Shown in pieces: positions 53,653-61,462 of a stretch of 64,000 nucleotides of DNA. Each line of letters starts with the position of its first letter. Position 1 is the first letter of the stretch. Position numbers and translations under genes: made by a program. Source of the DNA: Caballeronia insecticola (GTDB taxonomy: Bacteria; Pseudomonadota; Gammaproteobacteria; Burkholderiales; Burkholderiaceae); NCBI RefSeq assembly GCF_000402035.1, contig NC_021289.1, positions 930,001 through 994,000 on the forward strand, read 5' to 3'. The notes under the pieces were generated by a model. The model saw nothing but the letters and a program-made list of their open reading frames with translations, was not told the DNA's origin and made no database searches.

Positions 53653-54471
53653 ATGACCACGATCAAAGTGGCCGCCGCGCAGACCGACACGGCATACGGC
53701 GACATGCAGGCGAATCTCGCGCGGCATCTCGATCACATCGGCGATGCGAAGAAGCGCGGCGTGCGTCTGCTCGTCTTTCCCGAGCTTTCGCTGCATGGCC
53801 ACAGCGGCGGCAAGGACGCGCTGCGCCTCGCGATGACACGCAACGACGCCGCGATCCGCCAACTCGCCGAAGCCAGCGCGGGCATGCATGTGACGTTCGG
53901 CTTCATCGAGGAAGCGCCGGGCGGCCAGTTCTACAACAGCCAGGCAACGGTCGCGAACGGCAGGCTCGTGCATGTGCATCGAAAGGCCATGCTGGCGACG
54001 TACGGCAAGCTGCGCGACGGACTTTACTTCGCTGCCGGCGCGAAGCCCGAAAGCTTTGCCATCGACGACGAATGGCGCGTCGCGACACCCATCTGCAACG
54101 ACCTGTGGAATCCGGCCGTCGTGCACGGCCTCATGTGCGACGGCGTCACGCTGCTCGCCGCACCGATCAGCTCCGCACGCGAAGCAGTGGGCGAAGCCTT
54201 CGACAATCCGTCGGGCTGGGACATCAACCTGCGCTTCTATGCGCTCACGTATGGCGTGCCGATCGTCATGGCGAACCGCGTCGGCACCGAAGGCATGATG
54301 ACCTTCTGGGGCGGCTCGCGCATTCTCGACGCCTTCGGCAAGACCATCGCGCAGGCAGAGGGCGACGAGGAATGCCTCGTTGTCGGCGAAGTGGATTACG
54401 AAGCGATCCGCCGCGCGCGCTTCCTGCTGCCGACCGTGCGCGACGCGCGCGTCTATGCGCAGCGTATCTGA
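53653..54471 (+). CDS. nitrilase-superfamily amidohydrolase
   Basis: A 272-residue carbon-nitrogen hydrolase. The catalytic triad is visible: Glu44 in VFPELSLHG, Lys111 in VHRKAMLATYG and Cys148 in ATPICNDLWNP. The fold is that of the nitrilase superfamily, whose members hydrolyse nitriles, amides, ureido compounds or carbamoyl groups. NDLWNP at the Cys differs from the ICYDxxFPE pattern of amidases such as Nit2. It lies between the binding-protein gene (31 bases) and the acyl-CoA dehydrogenase gene (19 bases). It probably releases a carboxylate from an amide-type substrate for the ligase downstream; this step is inference. Confidence 0.88.
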   Translation: MTTIKVAAAQTDTAYGDMQANLARHLDHIGDAKKRGVRLLVFPELSLHGHSGGKDALRLAMTRNDAAIRQLAEASAGMHVTFGFIEEAPGGQFYNSQATVANGRLVHVHRKAMLATYGKLRDGLYFAAGAKPESFAIDDEWRVATPICNDLWNPAVVHGLMCDGVTLLAAPISSAREAVGEAFDNPSGWDINLRFYALTYGVPIVMANRVGTEGMMTFWGGSRILDAFGKTIAQAEGDEECLVVGEVDYEAIRRARFLLPTVRDARVYAQRI

Positions 54472-54490
54472 ACGAACATAAGCAACCACC

Positions 54491-55663
54491 ATGCGCGATT
54501 TTCTTTTGAACGATGCGGACCGGGCCTTCCGCGCCGATGTCCGCGAATTCCTGCAACGCGAGCTCTTACCGCGCGCCGCCGATATCGAAGACCGTCAGGA
54601 CTGGGATGCCGTCAAGCACGTCGTGCGCGCGCTCGGCGCGGCGGGCTATCTGAAGCTCATGTTCCCCGATCTTTATCGCGGCAAGCTCGAACACCCTGGC
54701 CTCACGCACGCGACGATCCTCTCCGAAGAAGCGTCGTACATCAACTATGCGTTCGAGACGACCATCGCGACGGCGCTTTCCTGTGCGTATCCGCTGCATC
54801 GTCATGCAAGCGAGCGTCTGCGCGATGCCTATCTCTCGCCGATTCTCGAAGGCACGGCTATCGGCGCGATCTGCGTGACCGAGCCGAATGTCGGCAGCGA
54901 CTCGGCGGGCATGGAGACGCGCATCGACTTCGATGCGGCGCGCAACGAGTGGGTCATCAACGGCTTCAAGCGTTATATCTCGAATGCATCCGTCGCCGAT
55001 GTGTATATCGTCTACGGCCTCACGGACGAAGGCATGACCGCGGTCGCGGTACCGAAGAGCGCGAACGGCATCGGTTTCCCGCGCAACTATACGTTCATGG
55101 GGCGGCGCGGTTGCATTGTCGGCGAGGTGAAGTTCGATAACTGCCGCGTGCCCGCCGATCATCTGCTGGGCGAACGCGGCGGCGGCTTTCGCATCATGCG
55201 CGGCATGTTCAATTTCGAGCGCGCGATTCTCGGCGGCTCGGGACTCGGCGTCGCACGCAGCGCCTTCGATATCGCCACGGCCCACGCGCAGACGCGCACG
55301 TCGTTCGGTCAGCCGCTCGGCTGCAAGCAACTCATCTGGGACAAGATCGCGCAGATGAGCTGGCGCATCGATGCATCGGAACTCATTACTTATCGCGCGA
55401 CGAAGATGTACGACGCGGGCGCCGACGGCAAAGCATTGATGAAGGAAGCCGCCATGGCCAAGCTGGTCGCGACCGAAACCGCGAACTATTGCGCCAACGA
55501 AACCGTGCAGATTCTCGGCGGCGACGGCATCACCAAGGAATACGGCCGCGCGGAGCAACTCTATCGCGACGCGCGCGCGCTCACTATCGTCGGCGGCACG
55601 TCAGAAGTTGCCAAGTATCTGATCGCGGGCCGCGATCTTCCCGACATCCGGATTACTCTCTAG
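54491..55663 (+). CDS. acyl-CoA dehydrogenase, CaiA-like
   Basis: A 390-residue flavin enzyme. FAD-binding blocks CVTEPNVGSDSAGM (128-141) and GFKRYISNASVADVYIVY (158-175) are present, with YGRAEQLYRDARALTIVGGTSEV near the end. The catalytic glutamate of medium-chain enzymes (IYEGT) is replaced here by IVGGT. Instead Glu243 in NFERAIL sits where isovaleryl- and long-chain dehydrogenases carry theirs. It would oxidise or reduce the alpha-beta bond of an acyl-CoA made by the ligase encoded 18 bases downstream. In carnitine systems such an enzyme is crotonobetainyl-CoA reductase or gamma-butyrobetainyl-CoA dehydrogenase. Confidence 0.9.
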   Translation: MRDFLLNDADRAFRADVREFLQRELLPRAADIEDRQDWDAVKHVVRALGAAGYLKLMFPDLYRGKLEHPGLTHATILSEEASYINYAFETTIATALSCAYPLHRHASERLRDAYLSPILEGTAIGAICVTEPNVGSDSAGMETRIDFDAARNEWVINGFKRYISNASVADVYIVYGLTDEGMTAVAVPKSANGIGFPRNYTFMGRRGCIVGEVKFDNCRVPADHLLGERGGGFRIMRGMFNFERAILGGSGLGVARSAFDIATAHAQTRTSFGQPLGCKQLIWDKIAQMSWRIDASELITYRATKMYDAGADGKALMKEAAMAKLVATETANYCANETVQILGGDGITKEYGRAEQLYRDARALTIVGGTSEVAKYLIAGRDLPDIRITL

Positions 55664-55681
55664 AGAGCAACACCACGCATC

Positions 55682-57256
55682 ATGCTCACGATCACGTCGC
55701 TTTTCGAAAACACGGTTGCGAAGTATCCGGACCGTCCCGCGCTCACCTGCGGCGCCGTTTCACTCACCTATGCGCAATGGGACGCGCGCGTGCGCCGTCT
55801 TGCGCAGGCGCTCTTCGAACTCGGCGTGCGGCAGATGGATCGCGTCGCCATTCTGCAAAAGACATCCGACGCAACGCCGACCGCGTACATGGCGTGCCAG
55901 CTGCTCGGCGCGATTGCGGTGCCGATGAACTTCCGCTTGTCCGCCAACGAAGCCGCGTTCATTCTGCGCGATGCGGGCGCGCGCGCGCTGATCTACGATA
56001 CGTCGATGCTTCCGGTCGTCGCGAAGATCGAGCAGACGCTGCCGGATCTGCGCACGTTTGTATGCGTGAACGACGATGCGGACATGCCGCCGCATCATCA
56101 TTCGTTCGAGGCGCTGATAGAAAGCGTCGGCCAGTTTGACGCGCCGCTGCCGCGCCTCAGCCCCGACGATATCTCCGCCCTCGTCTACACATCCGGCACG
56201 ACAGGGCGCCCGAAAGGCGCGATCCACACGCACGGCAACGACGTTGCCATCGCGACGAACTGCGTGATGGAATACAGCCTCACGAGCACGGACGCGGCGC
56301 TGCATATCGCGCCGCTCTATCACGTCGGCGGCATGCAGGCGTACTTCGTGCCGCATCTGATGGTGGGCGCGCACAACGTGATCCTGCCGCGCTACGAACC
56401 GCTTGCGACGCTGCAGGCCATCGCGCATTACGGCATCACGACGCTCTTCGCCGTGCCGACGCAGATACAGGACATGCTCTTCCATCCCGGCTTCGCATCG
56501 ATCGATACGAGCAGCCTGCGCATGATCACCACGGGCGGCGCGGCCATTCCCGCCAGAACCATGCAGCGCGTGATCGACGAGTTCTGCCCGAGCATCTTCA
56601 ACGGCTACGGCATGACGGAAGCGAGCCTCACGCTGCTGCTGCATCCGCGCGATGCGCTCACGTATCTCGGTTCGTGCGGCAAGCCCACGCTCATCAGCAC
56701 ATGCCGCGTGATCCGCAACGATCCCGAACGCGTCGTGCCGCCGGGCGAAACCGTCGCGCCCGGTGAAGTCGGTCAATTGATCGTCAAGGGTCCGCAACTC
56801 GCATCCGGCTACTGGAACAATCCCGTCGAAACCGACAAGAAGTTCAAAGGCGGCTGGCTCTATACCGGCGATCTGTTCAGTGTCGATGCAGCGGGCTATT
56901 TCCACTTTCAGGGCCGCGCCGACGACATGATCGTGTCCGGCGGCGAGAACATCTATCCGCGCGAAATCGAGGAAGTGCTGTATCACTGCCCCGGCGTGCA
57001 GGAAGCCGCCGTGATCGGCGTGCCCGACGAAAAGTGGGGACAAGCGGTGACGGCGTTCATCGTGCGCAGCGTTGCGACGCTGACGGAAAACGATGTCGTC
57101 GCGTTCTGCAAGAACGGCGACGATCTCGCGCCCTACAAGCGTCCCAAGAAAATTTTCTTCGTCGAGAAACTGCCGTTGAATCCGAGCGGCAAAGTGCTGC
57201 GTCACGAACTCGCCGGACCCGTTTATCAAAGCATGCTTGCAGGAGCCCCGCAATGA
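55682..57256 (+). CDS. class I adenylate-forming acyl-CoA ligase, CaiC-like
   Basis: A 524-residue AMP-forming acid:CoA ligase. The ATP motif YTSGTTGRPKG begins at residue 169. NGYGMTEASLT and GWLYTGDLFSVDAAGYFHFQGRADDMIVSGGENIYPREIE follow, and the C-terminal catalytic lysine is in LPLNPSGKVLRHEL. The overall architecture matches ligases for short or medium acids, including the betaine/carnitine-CoA ligase CaiC. It overlaps the crotonase gene by 4 bases. It would activate the imported acid so that the dehydrogenase and crotonase can act on it. The acid is not known. Confidence 0.9.
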   Translation: MLTITSLFENTVAKYPDRPALTCGAVSLTYAQWDARVRRLAQALFELGVRQMDRVAILQKTSDATPTAYMACQLLGAIAVPMNFRLSANEAAFILRDAGARALIYDTSMLPVVAKIEQTLPDLRTFVCVNDDADMPPHHHSFEALIESVGQFDAPLPRLSPDDISALVYTSGTTGRPKGAIHTHGNDVAIATNCVMEYSLTSTDAALHIAPLYHVGGMQAYFVPHLMVGAHNVILPRYEPLATLQAIAHYGITTLFAVPTQIQDMLFHPGFASIDTSSLRMITTGGAAIPARTMQRVIDEFCPSIFNGYGMTEASLTLLLHPRDALTYLGSCGKPTLISTCRVIRNDPERVVPPGETVAPGEVGQLIVKGPQLASGYWNNPVETDKKFKGGWLYTGDLFSVDAAGYFHFQGRADDMIVSGGENIYPREIEEVLYHCPGVQEAAVIGVPDEKWGQAVTAFIVRSVATLTENDVVAFCKNGDDLAPYKRPKKIFFVEKLPLNPSGKVLRHELAGPVYQSMLAGAPQ

Positions 57257-58053
57257 GCGACCCCGTACTCTACGAACAGGACGGCCACGTCGTCACGATG
57301 ACGCTGAACCGCCCCGAAACGCGCAATGCGATCACCGAAATGGAAGTGGTCGATGCGATCATCGCGAGTCTCGAACGCGCGCAAGGCGACATGTCGGTGC
57401 GTGCGATCGTGCTGACGGGCGCCGGTCCGGCGTTCTCGTCGGGCGGCAACATCAAGCATATGCGCGACGAAGTTGGCACCTTTTCCGGCAATTCGGCGCA
57501 GATTCGCGAGAACTACCGGCGCGGCATTCAGCGCATTCCACGCGCGTTCCATGAACTCGATGTGCCGTGCATCGCGGCCGTCAACGGTCCCGCTCATGGT
57601 GCGGGTTGCGACCTCGCGCTGATGTGCGATATCCGCATCGCGGGCGAAAGCGCGCTGTTCGCGGAGAGCTTCGCGAAGGTCGGCATCATTCCCGGCGATG
57701 GCGGTGCATGGCTCCTGCCGCGCGCGGTCGGCCTGTCGCGCGCGAACGAAATGATCTTCACCGGCCGCGCGATCGATGCGAAGCGCGCCGCCGAATGGGG
57801 ACTCGTATCGAGCGTCGTGCCCGATGCGCAATTGATGGAAACCGCGCTCACGCTCGCACGCGAAATCGCGGGCAATGCGCCCGATATCCTGCGCATGTCG
57901 AAGCGGCTTGTGCGCGAGGGACAGCGCATGGATCTGCCGAGCCTGCTCGAACTGTCGGCGGCGTTTCAGGGCATTGCGCATCGCACGGCGGATCATCGCG
58001 AAGCGATCGCGGCGACCTTCGAGCGACGCGCGCCGAACTATACGGGAGCCTAA
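57253..58053 (+). CDS. atypical crotonase (enoyl-CoA hydratase/isomerase superfamily)
   Basis: A 266-residue crotonase-fold protein. The oxyanion-hole parts are SSGGNIKHM (62-70) and AHGAGCDLALMCDIRIA. The first catalytic glutamate of classic hydratases is Asp120 here. The second is Phe140 in FAESFAKVGIIPGDGGA. Asp149 in that loop could act as the acid/base instead, as in isomerase- and cyclase-type members. AGGAGC precedes the ATG. In a carnitine-type pathway the slot between ligase and downstream steps would be filled by CaiD hydratase. The residue changes argue that this enzyme does something else, for example isomerisation or decarboxylation. Confidence 0.88.
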   Translation: MSDPVLYEQDGHVVTMTLNRPETRNAITEMEVVDAIIASLERAQGDMSVRAIVLTGAGPAFSSGGNIKHMRDEVGTFSGNSAQIRENYRRGIQRIPRAFHELDVPCIAAVNGPAHGAGCDLALMCDIRIAGESALFAESFAKVGIIPGDGGAWLLPRAVGLSRANEMIFTGRAIDAKRAAEWGLVSSVVPDAQLMETALTLAREIAGNAPDILRMSKRLVREGQRMDLPSLLELSAAFQGIAHRTADHREAIAATFERRAPNYTGA

Positions 58054-58056
58054 TGC

Positions 58057-59373
58057 ATGGGCACGTCCGCCATTGCGTTCATTCATGAGCTGTCGTTCGA
58101 TGTGCTGCCGCAAAAGGTCATCGATCAGGCGAAGCTGTGCGTGCTCGATCTGCTCGGCGTCGCGATGGCGGGCCGGTCGACGGCGCTATCGCATATCGCG
58201 CACGATCACGCCGCCGAGTTTTTCGCCGCCGGCACGTTACGCTCGCGCATGCTCTTCGATGGCCGCGCGGCCAGCCCTCTTGGCGCGGGTCTCGCGGGCG
58301 CGATGACCATCGACAGTTGCGACGGTCACGACGGCCACGCGCAAACCAAGGGACATGTCGGTGTCACCGTGCTGCCCGCACTGCTCGCACTCGCCGATGC
58401 GCTGCCCGGCATGAGCGGCCGCGAATTCCTCGCGTGCATCGTGCTGGGCTATGAACTCGGCACGCGCGCGGGCATTGCGCTGCACGCAAGCGCCTGCGAT
58501 TATCATACGTCGGGCGCATGGAACGCCCTGGCCGCGGCGGCGCTCGCCGCGCGCGTCCTGCCGCTCGACATGCGTCAGACGCGCGAGGCGCTCGGTATCG
58601 CGGAGTATCACGGGCCGCGCAGTCAGATGATGCGCTGCATCGATCACCCGACCATGGTGAAGGACGGCTCCGGCTGGGGCTGCATGGCGGGTCTGTCCGC
58701 CGCGTTTCTGGCACGGCGCGGCTTCACGGGTGCGCCTGCGCTGACCATCGAACAAGACGCAACCCGCAATCTCTGGAGCGATCTCGGCGAACGCTGGCGC
58801 ATCATGGAGCAATACTTCAAACCGCAACCGGTCTGCCGCTGGGCGCACCCCGCCATCGATGCGGCGCTCGCGCTCAAGTCGCGGCACGGCTTCACGAGCG
58901 AGCAGATTCGCGCGGTGAACGTGCGCACGTTCCATCACGCGACCCGGCTTGCACACGCCGCGCCCGCGACGACCGAGGAAGCGCAATACAGCCTGCTGTT
59001 TCCGGTGGCCGTCGCGCTGAGGCACGGCGTGGTGCGTTTTGATTCGCTGCACGGCGATGCCCTCCGCGATAAAGACGTGCTGCGCCTGAGTCATCTCATC
59101 CGCACCGAAGATCACGCCGAGTACACGTCGCGCTTTCCGGACGAGCGCATCGCGGAGATCAGCATCGAATTGTTCGACGGGCGGCGCGTCGATTCCGGTC
59201 CCACGCAGGCGCTCGGCGATCCCGCTCTGCCACTCGATGCAAACGCGATCCGCGCCAAGTTCCGCCACTTCGCGGGCGCATCGAGCGAACTGGAACGCGC
59301 CGTCGATGCACTCGATGCGAACGACACTGCCATCGCACTGCTGCTCGATCTCGTGCTTTCACCTCGCGTCTGA
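58057..59373 (+). CDS. MmgE/PrpD family protein
   Basis: A 438-residue member of the MmgE/PrpD family, whose characterised relatives are 2-methylcitrate dehydratase, cis-aconitate decarboxylase and iminodisuccinate epimerase. It shows LGVAMAGRSTALSHIAHD, the Asp/His-rich MTIDSCDGHDGHAQTKGHVGVTVLPALLAL, and HASACDYHTSGAWNALAAAALAARVL. The PHPA-like and MVKDGSGWGCMAG segments around 205-215 are also typical. It lies 3 bases after the crotonase and 3 before the regulator gene. In this operon it may eliminate water or a leaving group, or epimerise, a hydroxy or amino acid intermediate; the actual reaction is unknown. Confidence 0.9.
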   Translation: MGTSAIAFIHELSFDVLPQKVIDQAKLCVLDLLGVAMAGRSTALSHIAHDHAAEFFAAGTLRSRMLFDGRAASPLGAGLAGAMTIDSCDGHDGHAQTKGHVGVTVLPALLALADALPGMSGREFLACIVLGYELGTRAGIALHASACDYHTSGAWNALAAAALAARVLPLDMRQTREALGIAEYHGPRSQMMRCIDHPTMVKDGSGWGCMAGLSAAFLARRGFTGAPALTIEQDATRNLWSDLGERWRIMEQYFKPQPVCRWAHPAIDAALALKSRHGFTSEQIRAVNVRTFHHATRLAHAAPATTEEAQYSLLFPVAVALRHGVVRFDSLHGDALRDKDVLRLSHLIRTEDHAEYTSRFPDERIAEISIELFDGRRVDSGPTQALGDPALPLDANAIRAKFRHFAGASSELERAVDALDANDTAIALLLDLVLSPRV

Positions 59374-59376
59374 CGA

Positions 59377-60411
59377 ATGAACGCGAACGACATCCCGCCG
59401 ACCGCACGCGCCACAAAAACGGCGCGCGCGCCGGCGCCTGTCGATGCAGCGGAGGCGCTCAAGCCGCAGCGCATGGGCTTCTTCCTGGTGCCGCATTTTT
59501 CGATGATGTCGCTCAGTTCCGTCACCGAGCCATTGCGCGCGGCCAATCGCGTGAGCGGCAAGGACTTGTATAGCTGGCATCTGATCAGCGCGGACGGCGA
59601 GCCGGTCTCGTCGAGTTCGGGCTTTGCGTTGTTGCCCGACTTCGCGATCACATCGTCGCCGGAACTGAGTCATGTGTTCGTCGTCGCGAGTATCGGCGTT
59701 TCGAACTATCGTAATGCGCAGGTCTTCGAGTTTCTGCGCCGCTATGCCGCGAAGGGTTCGACGCTCGGCGGTATCAGCCTGGGCACGATGATCCTCGCGC
59801 GTGCGGGTTTGCTCGACAAGCGCCGCTGCACGATTCACTGGGAAGCGCTCAAGGAACTCGCCGACGAGTTTCCGTCGCTCGACGTGAGCCGCGATCTCTA
59901 TTGCATCGAAGGCGACCGCATGACATGCAGCGGCGGCACGGCTGCCATCGACATGATGCTCGATCTGATCGCGCGTCAACATGGACATCAGCTTGCGGCC
60001 GAAGTCGCGGATCAGTTCATTCACACGCGCATGCGCACCGCGCAGGAAAGCCAGAAGATGGCGATTCAATGGCGCTATGGCGTGGAAGACCGGCGCATCG
60101 TGCATGCGGTTACGCTGATGGAACAGAACATCGAGCGTCCCATTCCCATGAAAACGATCGCCTCGCTCGCAGGCATTTCGCCGCGCACGTTCGAGCGCAT
60201 GTGGATCAAGCATTTTCACGTGCGGCCGTCGCAGTTTTATCTTGAACTCAGGCTCAAGGCCGCACAAAAGCTGATTCGCGAATCGTCGCTTTCGCTGCTC
60301 GACATCGCGATGAATTGCGGCTTCGCGAGCGCGTCGCATCTCGGGCGCTGCTACAAGCAGTTCTTTTCGAAGACACCCGGACAAGAACGCGCCGCAGGCG
60401 ACGCTCGTTGA
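59377..60411 (+). CDS. GlxA-type transcriptional regulator (GbdR/CdhR-like)
   Basis: A 344-residue regulator with an N-terminal DJ-1/PfpI-like domain (MGFFLVPHFSMMSLSSVTEPLRAANR) and a C-terminal AraC module. The latter comprises IPMKTIASLAGISPRTFERMWIKHFHVRPSQFYLELRLKAAQKLI and LSLLDIAMNCGFASASHLGRCYKQFF. The nucleophile Cys of DJ-1 enzymes is absent; the elbow reads GGISLGTMI, so it is a sensor, not an enzyme. This is the architecture of GbdR and CdhR, which respond to dimethylglycine/betaine and carnitine. Being last in the operon (3 bases after the PrpD-like gene), it probably regulates it. Confidence 0.92.
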   Translation: MNANDIPPTARATKTARAPAPVDAAEALKPQRMGFFLVPHFSMMSLSSVTEPLRAANRVSGKDLYSWHLISADGEPVSSSSGFALLPDFAITSSPELSHVFVVASIGVSNYRNAQVFEFLRRYAAKGSTLGGISLGTMILARAGLLDKRRCTIHWEALKELADEFPSLDVSRDLYCIEGDRMTCSGGTAAIDMMLDLIARQHGHQLAAEVADQFIHTRMRTAQESQKMAIQWRYGVEDRRIVHAVTLMEQNIERPIPMKTIASLAGISPRTFERMWIKHFHVRPSQFYLELRLKAAQKLIRESSLSLLDIAMNCGFASASHLGRCYKQFFSKTPGQERAAGDAR

Positions 60412-60423
60412 TACCGCGATGCG

Positions 60424-61050
60424 TTATCCGGCATCGCCCGAACTGATCGCAGTCTGCATGCTCTTCAGAAGCTTCACCAGATAGCGCAGCAGCCCGACCG
60501 TATCGCCGAATTCGATGAAGCCCGGCTTGACGCCATCGCTGAAGAGCAGCGTGCCGTCGAGCGTCGCATCGACAATCAGGCCGCCGTATGCGGCGTGCGG
60601 CATGTATTCGTCGGCGGGAATGCGGAACACGTTGCCGTTGACGGCGGCATCGCGCAGGCGCATCAGAAATTGCACTTCAGGTGCGCGTGAGGCGGACAGC
60701 CGATGAACGTCGAAGTATTCCGCGACCGCCAGCAGCGCATTCGTGCAAGGCACGATCATCGCGAACGCGATGCGCTTTTCGGGTGTGTCGAACGATGGCC
60801 AAGAAAACTCGGCACCCTCTGCATTCGATGTCGGCTGTTTGGTCGGCGTGCCGTCCTCGCTATGCGCATGCGCTTCCGGATGCGATTTCTTGCGCGCCAA
60901 TAACCGTTGCGCTTTCGCGAAGTCGGGCGGCGGCGCGTCACGCTCGATCCAGTCGGACAGAAGGCTCGCGTATGCGGCGAGCATTGTCACCTGCGCTTCG
61001 ATGAACGCGACGCCGATTCTGCATGCGTCGGGCGATTTGCTGTCGGACAT
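60424..61050 (-). CDS. hypothetical protein
   Basis: A 208-residue protein without a recognised family. The N-terminal third is helical and ends in a Lys/His/Ser-rich linker (RLLARKKSHPEAHAHSEDGTPTKQP). The rest has a mixed fold with the segment IRLRDAAVNGNVFRIPADEYMPHAAYGGLIVDATLDGTLLFS as inferred from the frame. AAGGAGAGC directly precedes the ATG at 61050, so translation is well supported. No signal peptide or membrane segment is visible. It converges with the GlxA-type regulator gene, 12 bases between stops. The role is unknown. Confidence 0.7.
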   Translation of the reverse strand: MSDSKSPDACRIGVAFIEAQVTMLAAYASLLSDWIERDAPPPDFAKAQRLLARKKSHPEAHAHSEDGTPTKQPTSNAEGAEFSWPSFDTPEKRIAFAMIVPCTNALLAVAEYFDVHRLSASRAPEVQFLMRLRDAAVNGNVFRIPADEYMPHAAYGGLIVDATLDGTLLFSDGVKPGFIEFGDTVGLLRYLVKLLKSMQTAISSGDAG

Positions 61051-61462
61051 GTGCTCTCCTTGGTGAACCGTAAGTTCATGTGCAAGACGCAACAAGCGCG
61101 CCTGTTTGAGGGCGGCTGAGATAAAAGACCGTTAGTTGCATATGAATCAACGAGAACTCGACGAAAACGAATACCGGCTCGACGCCCATACTGTGGATGA
61201 AAGGCTACAAATCACATTAGAGACATTTACCAACGCCTGACATAGCGTTATATTCCTTCCGCTATAGCGTGAGTCGTCGACTGAAGGCGTCGAGGCAACG
61301 CTACTTGCCTACTCCATCGGCGGAATGTCTCTCTGCCTGTTTGTCGAAGCACCCTGAACATCACGAAGCACTCGACCTTTGCGCGGTTTTCGCGCGAAGC
61401 CGGGACGATTGCGCTCGCGCTTTCGAGAGTGCCGTGACCGGACCACATCAAGGACAAGAAGA
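61051..61462. other. porin upstream region
   Basis: About 410 bases between the hypothetical gene and the porin start. It holds a 32-codon open frame (61142-61240) and a perfect 10-bp palindrome CGCTATAGCG at 61260-61269. It is AT-richer than its flanks and likely contains the porin promoter and a long leader. Confidence 0.45.
61142..61240 (+). CDS. possible 32-residue leader or small protein
   Basis: An ATG-started frame encodes MNQRELDENEYRLDAHTVDE and twelve more residues before TGA. The composition (acidic, helical, few Arg codons) looks protein-like rather than random GC-rich sequence. No clear Shine-Dalgarno precedes it. It may be a leader peptide of the porin transcript, a small protein, or chance. 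Confidence 0.25.
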   Translation: MNQRELDENEYRLDAHTVDERLQITLETFTNA

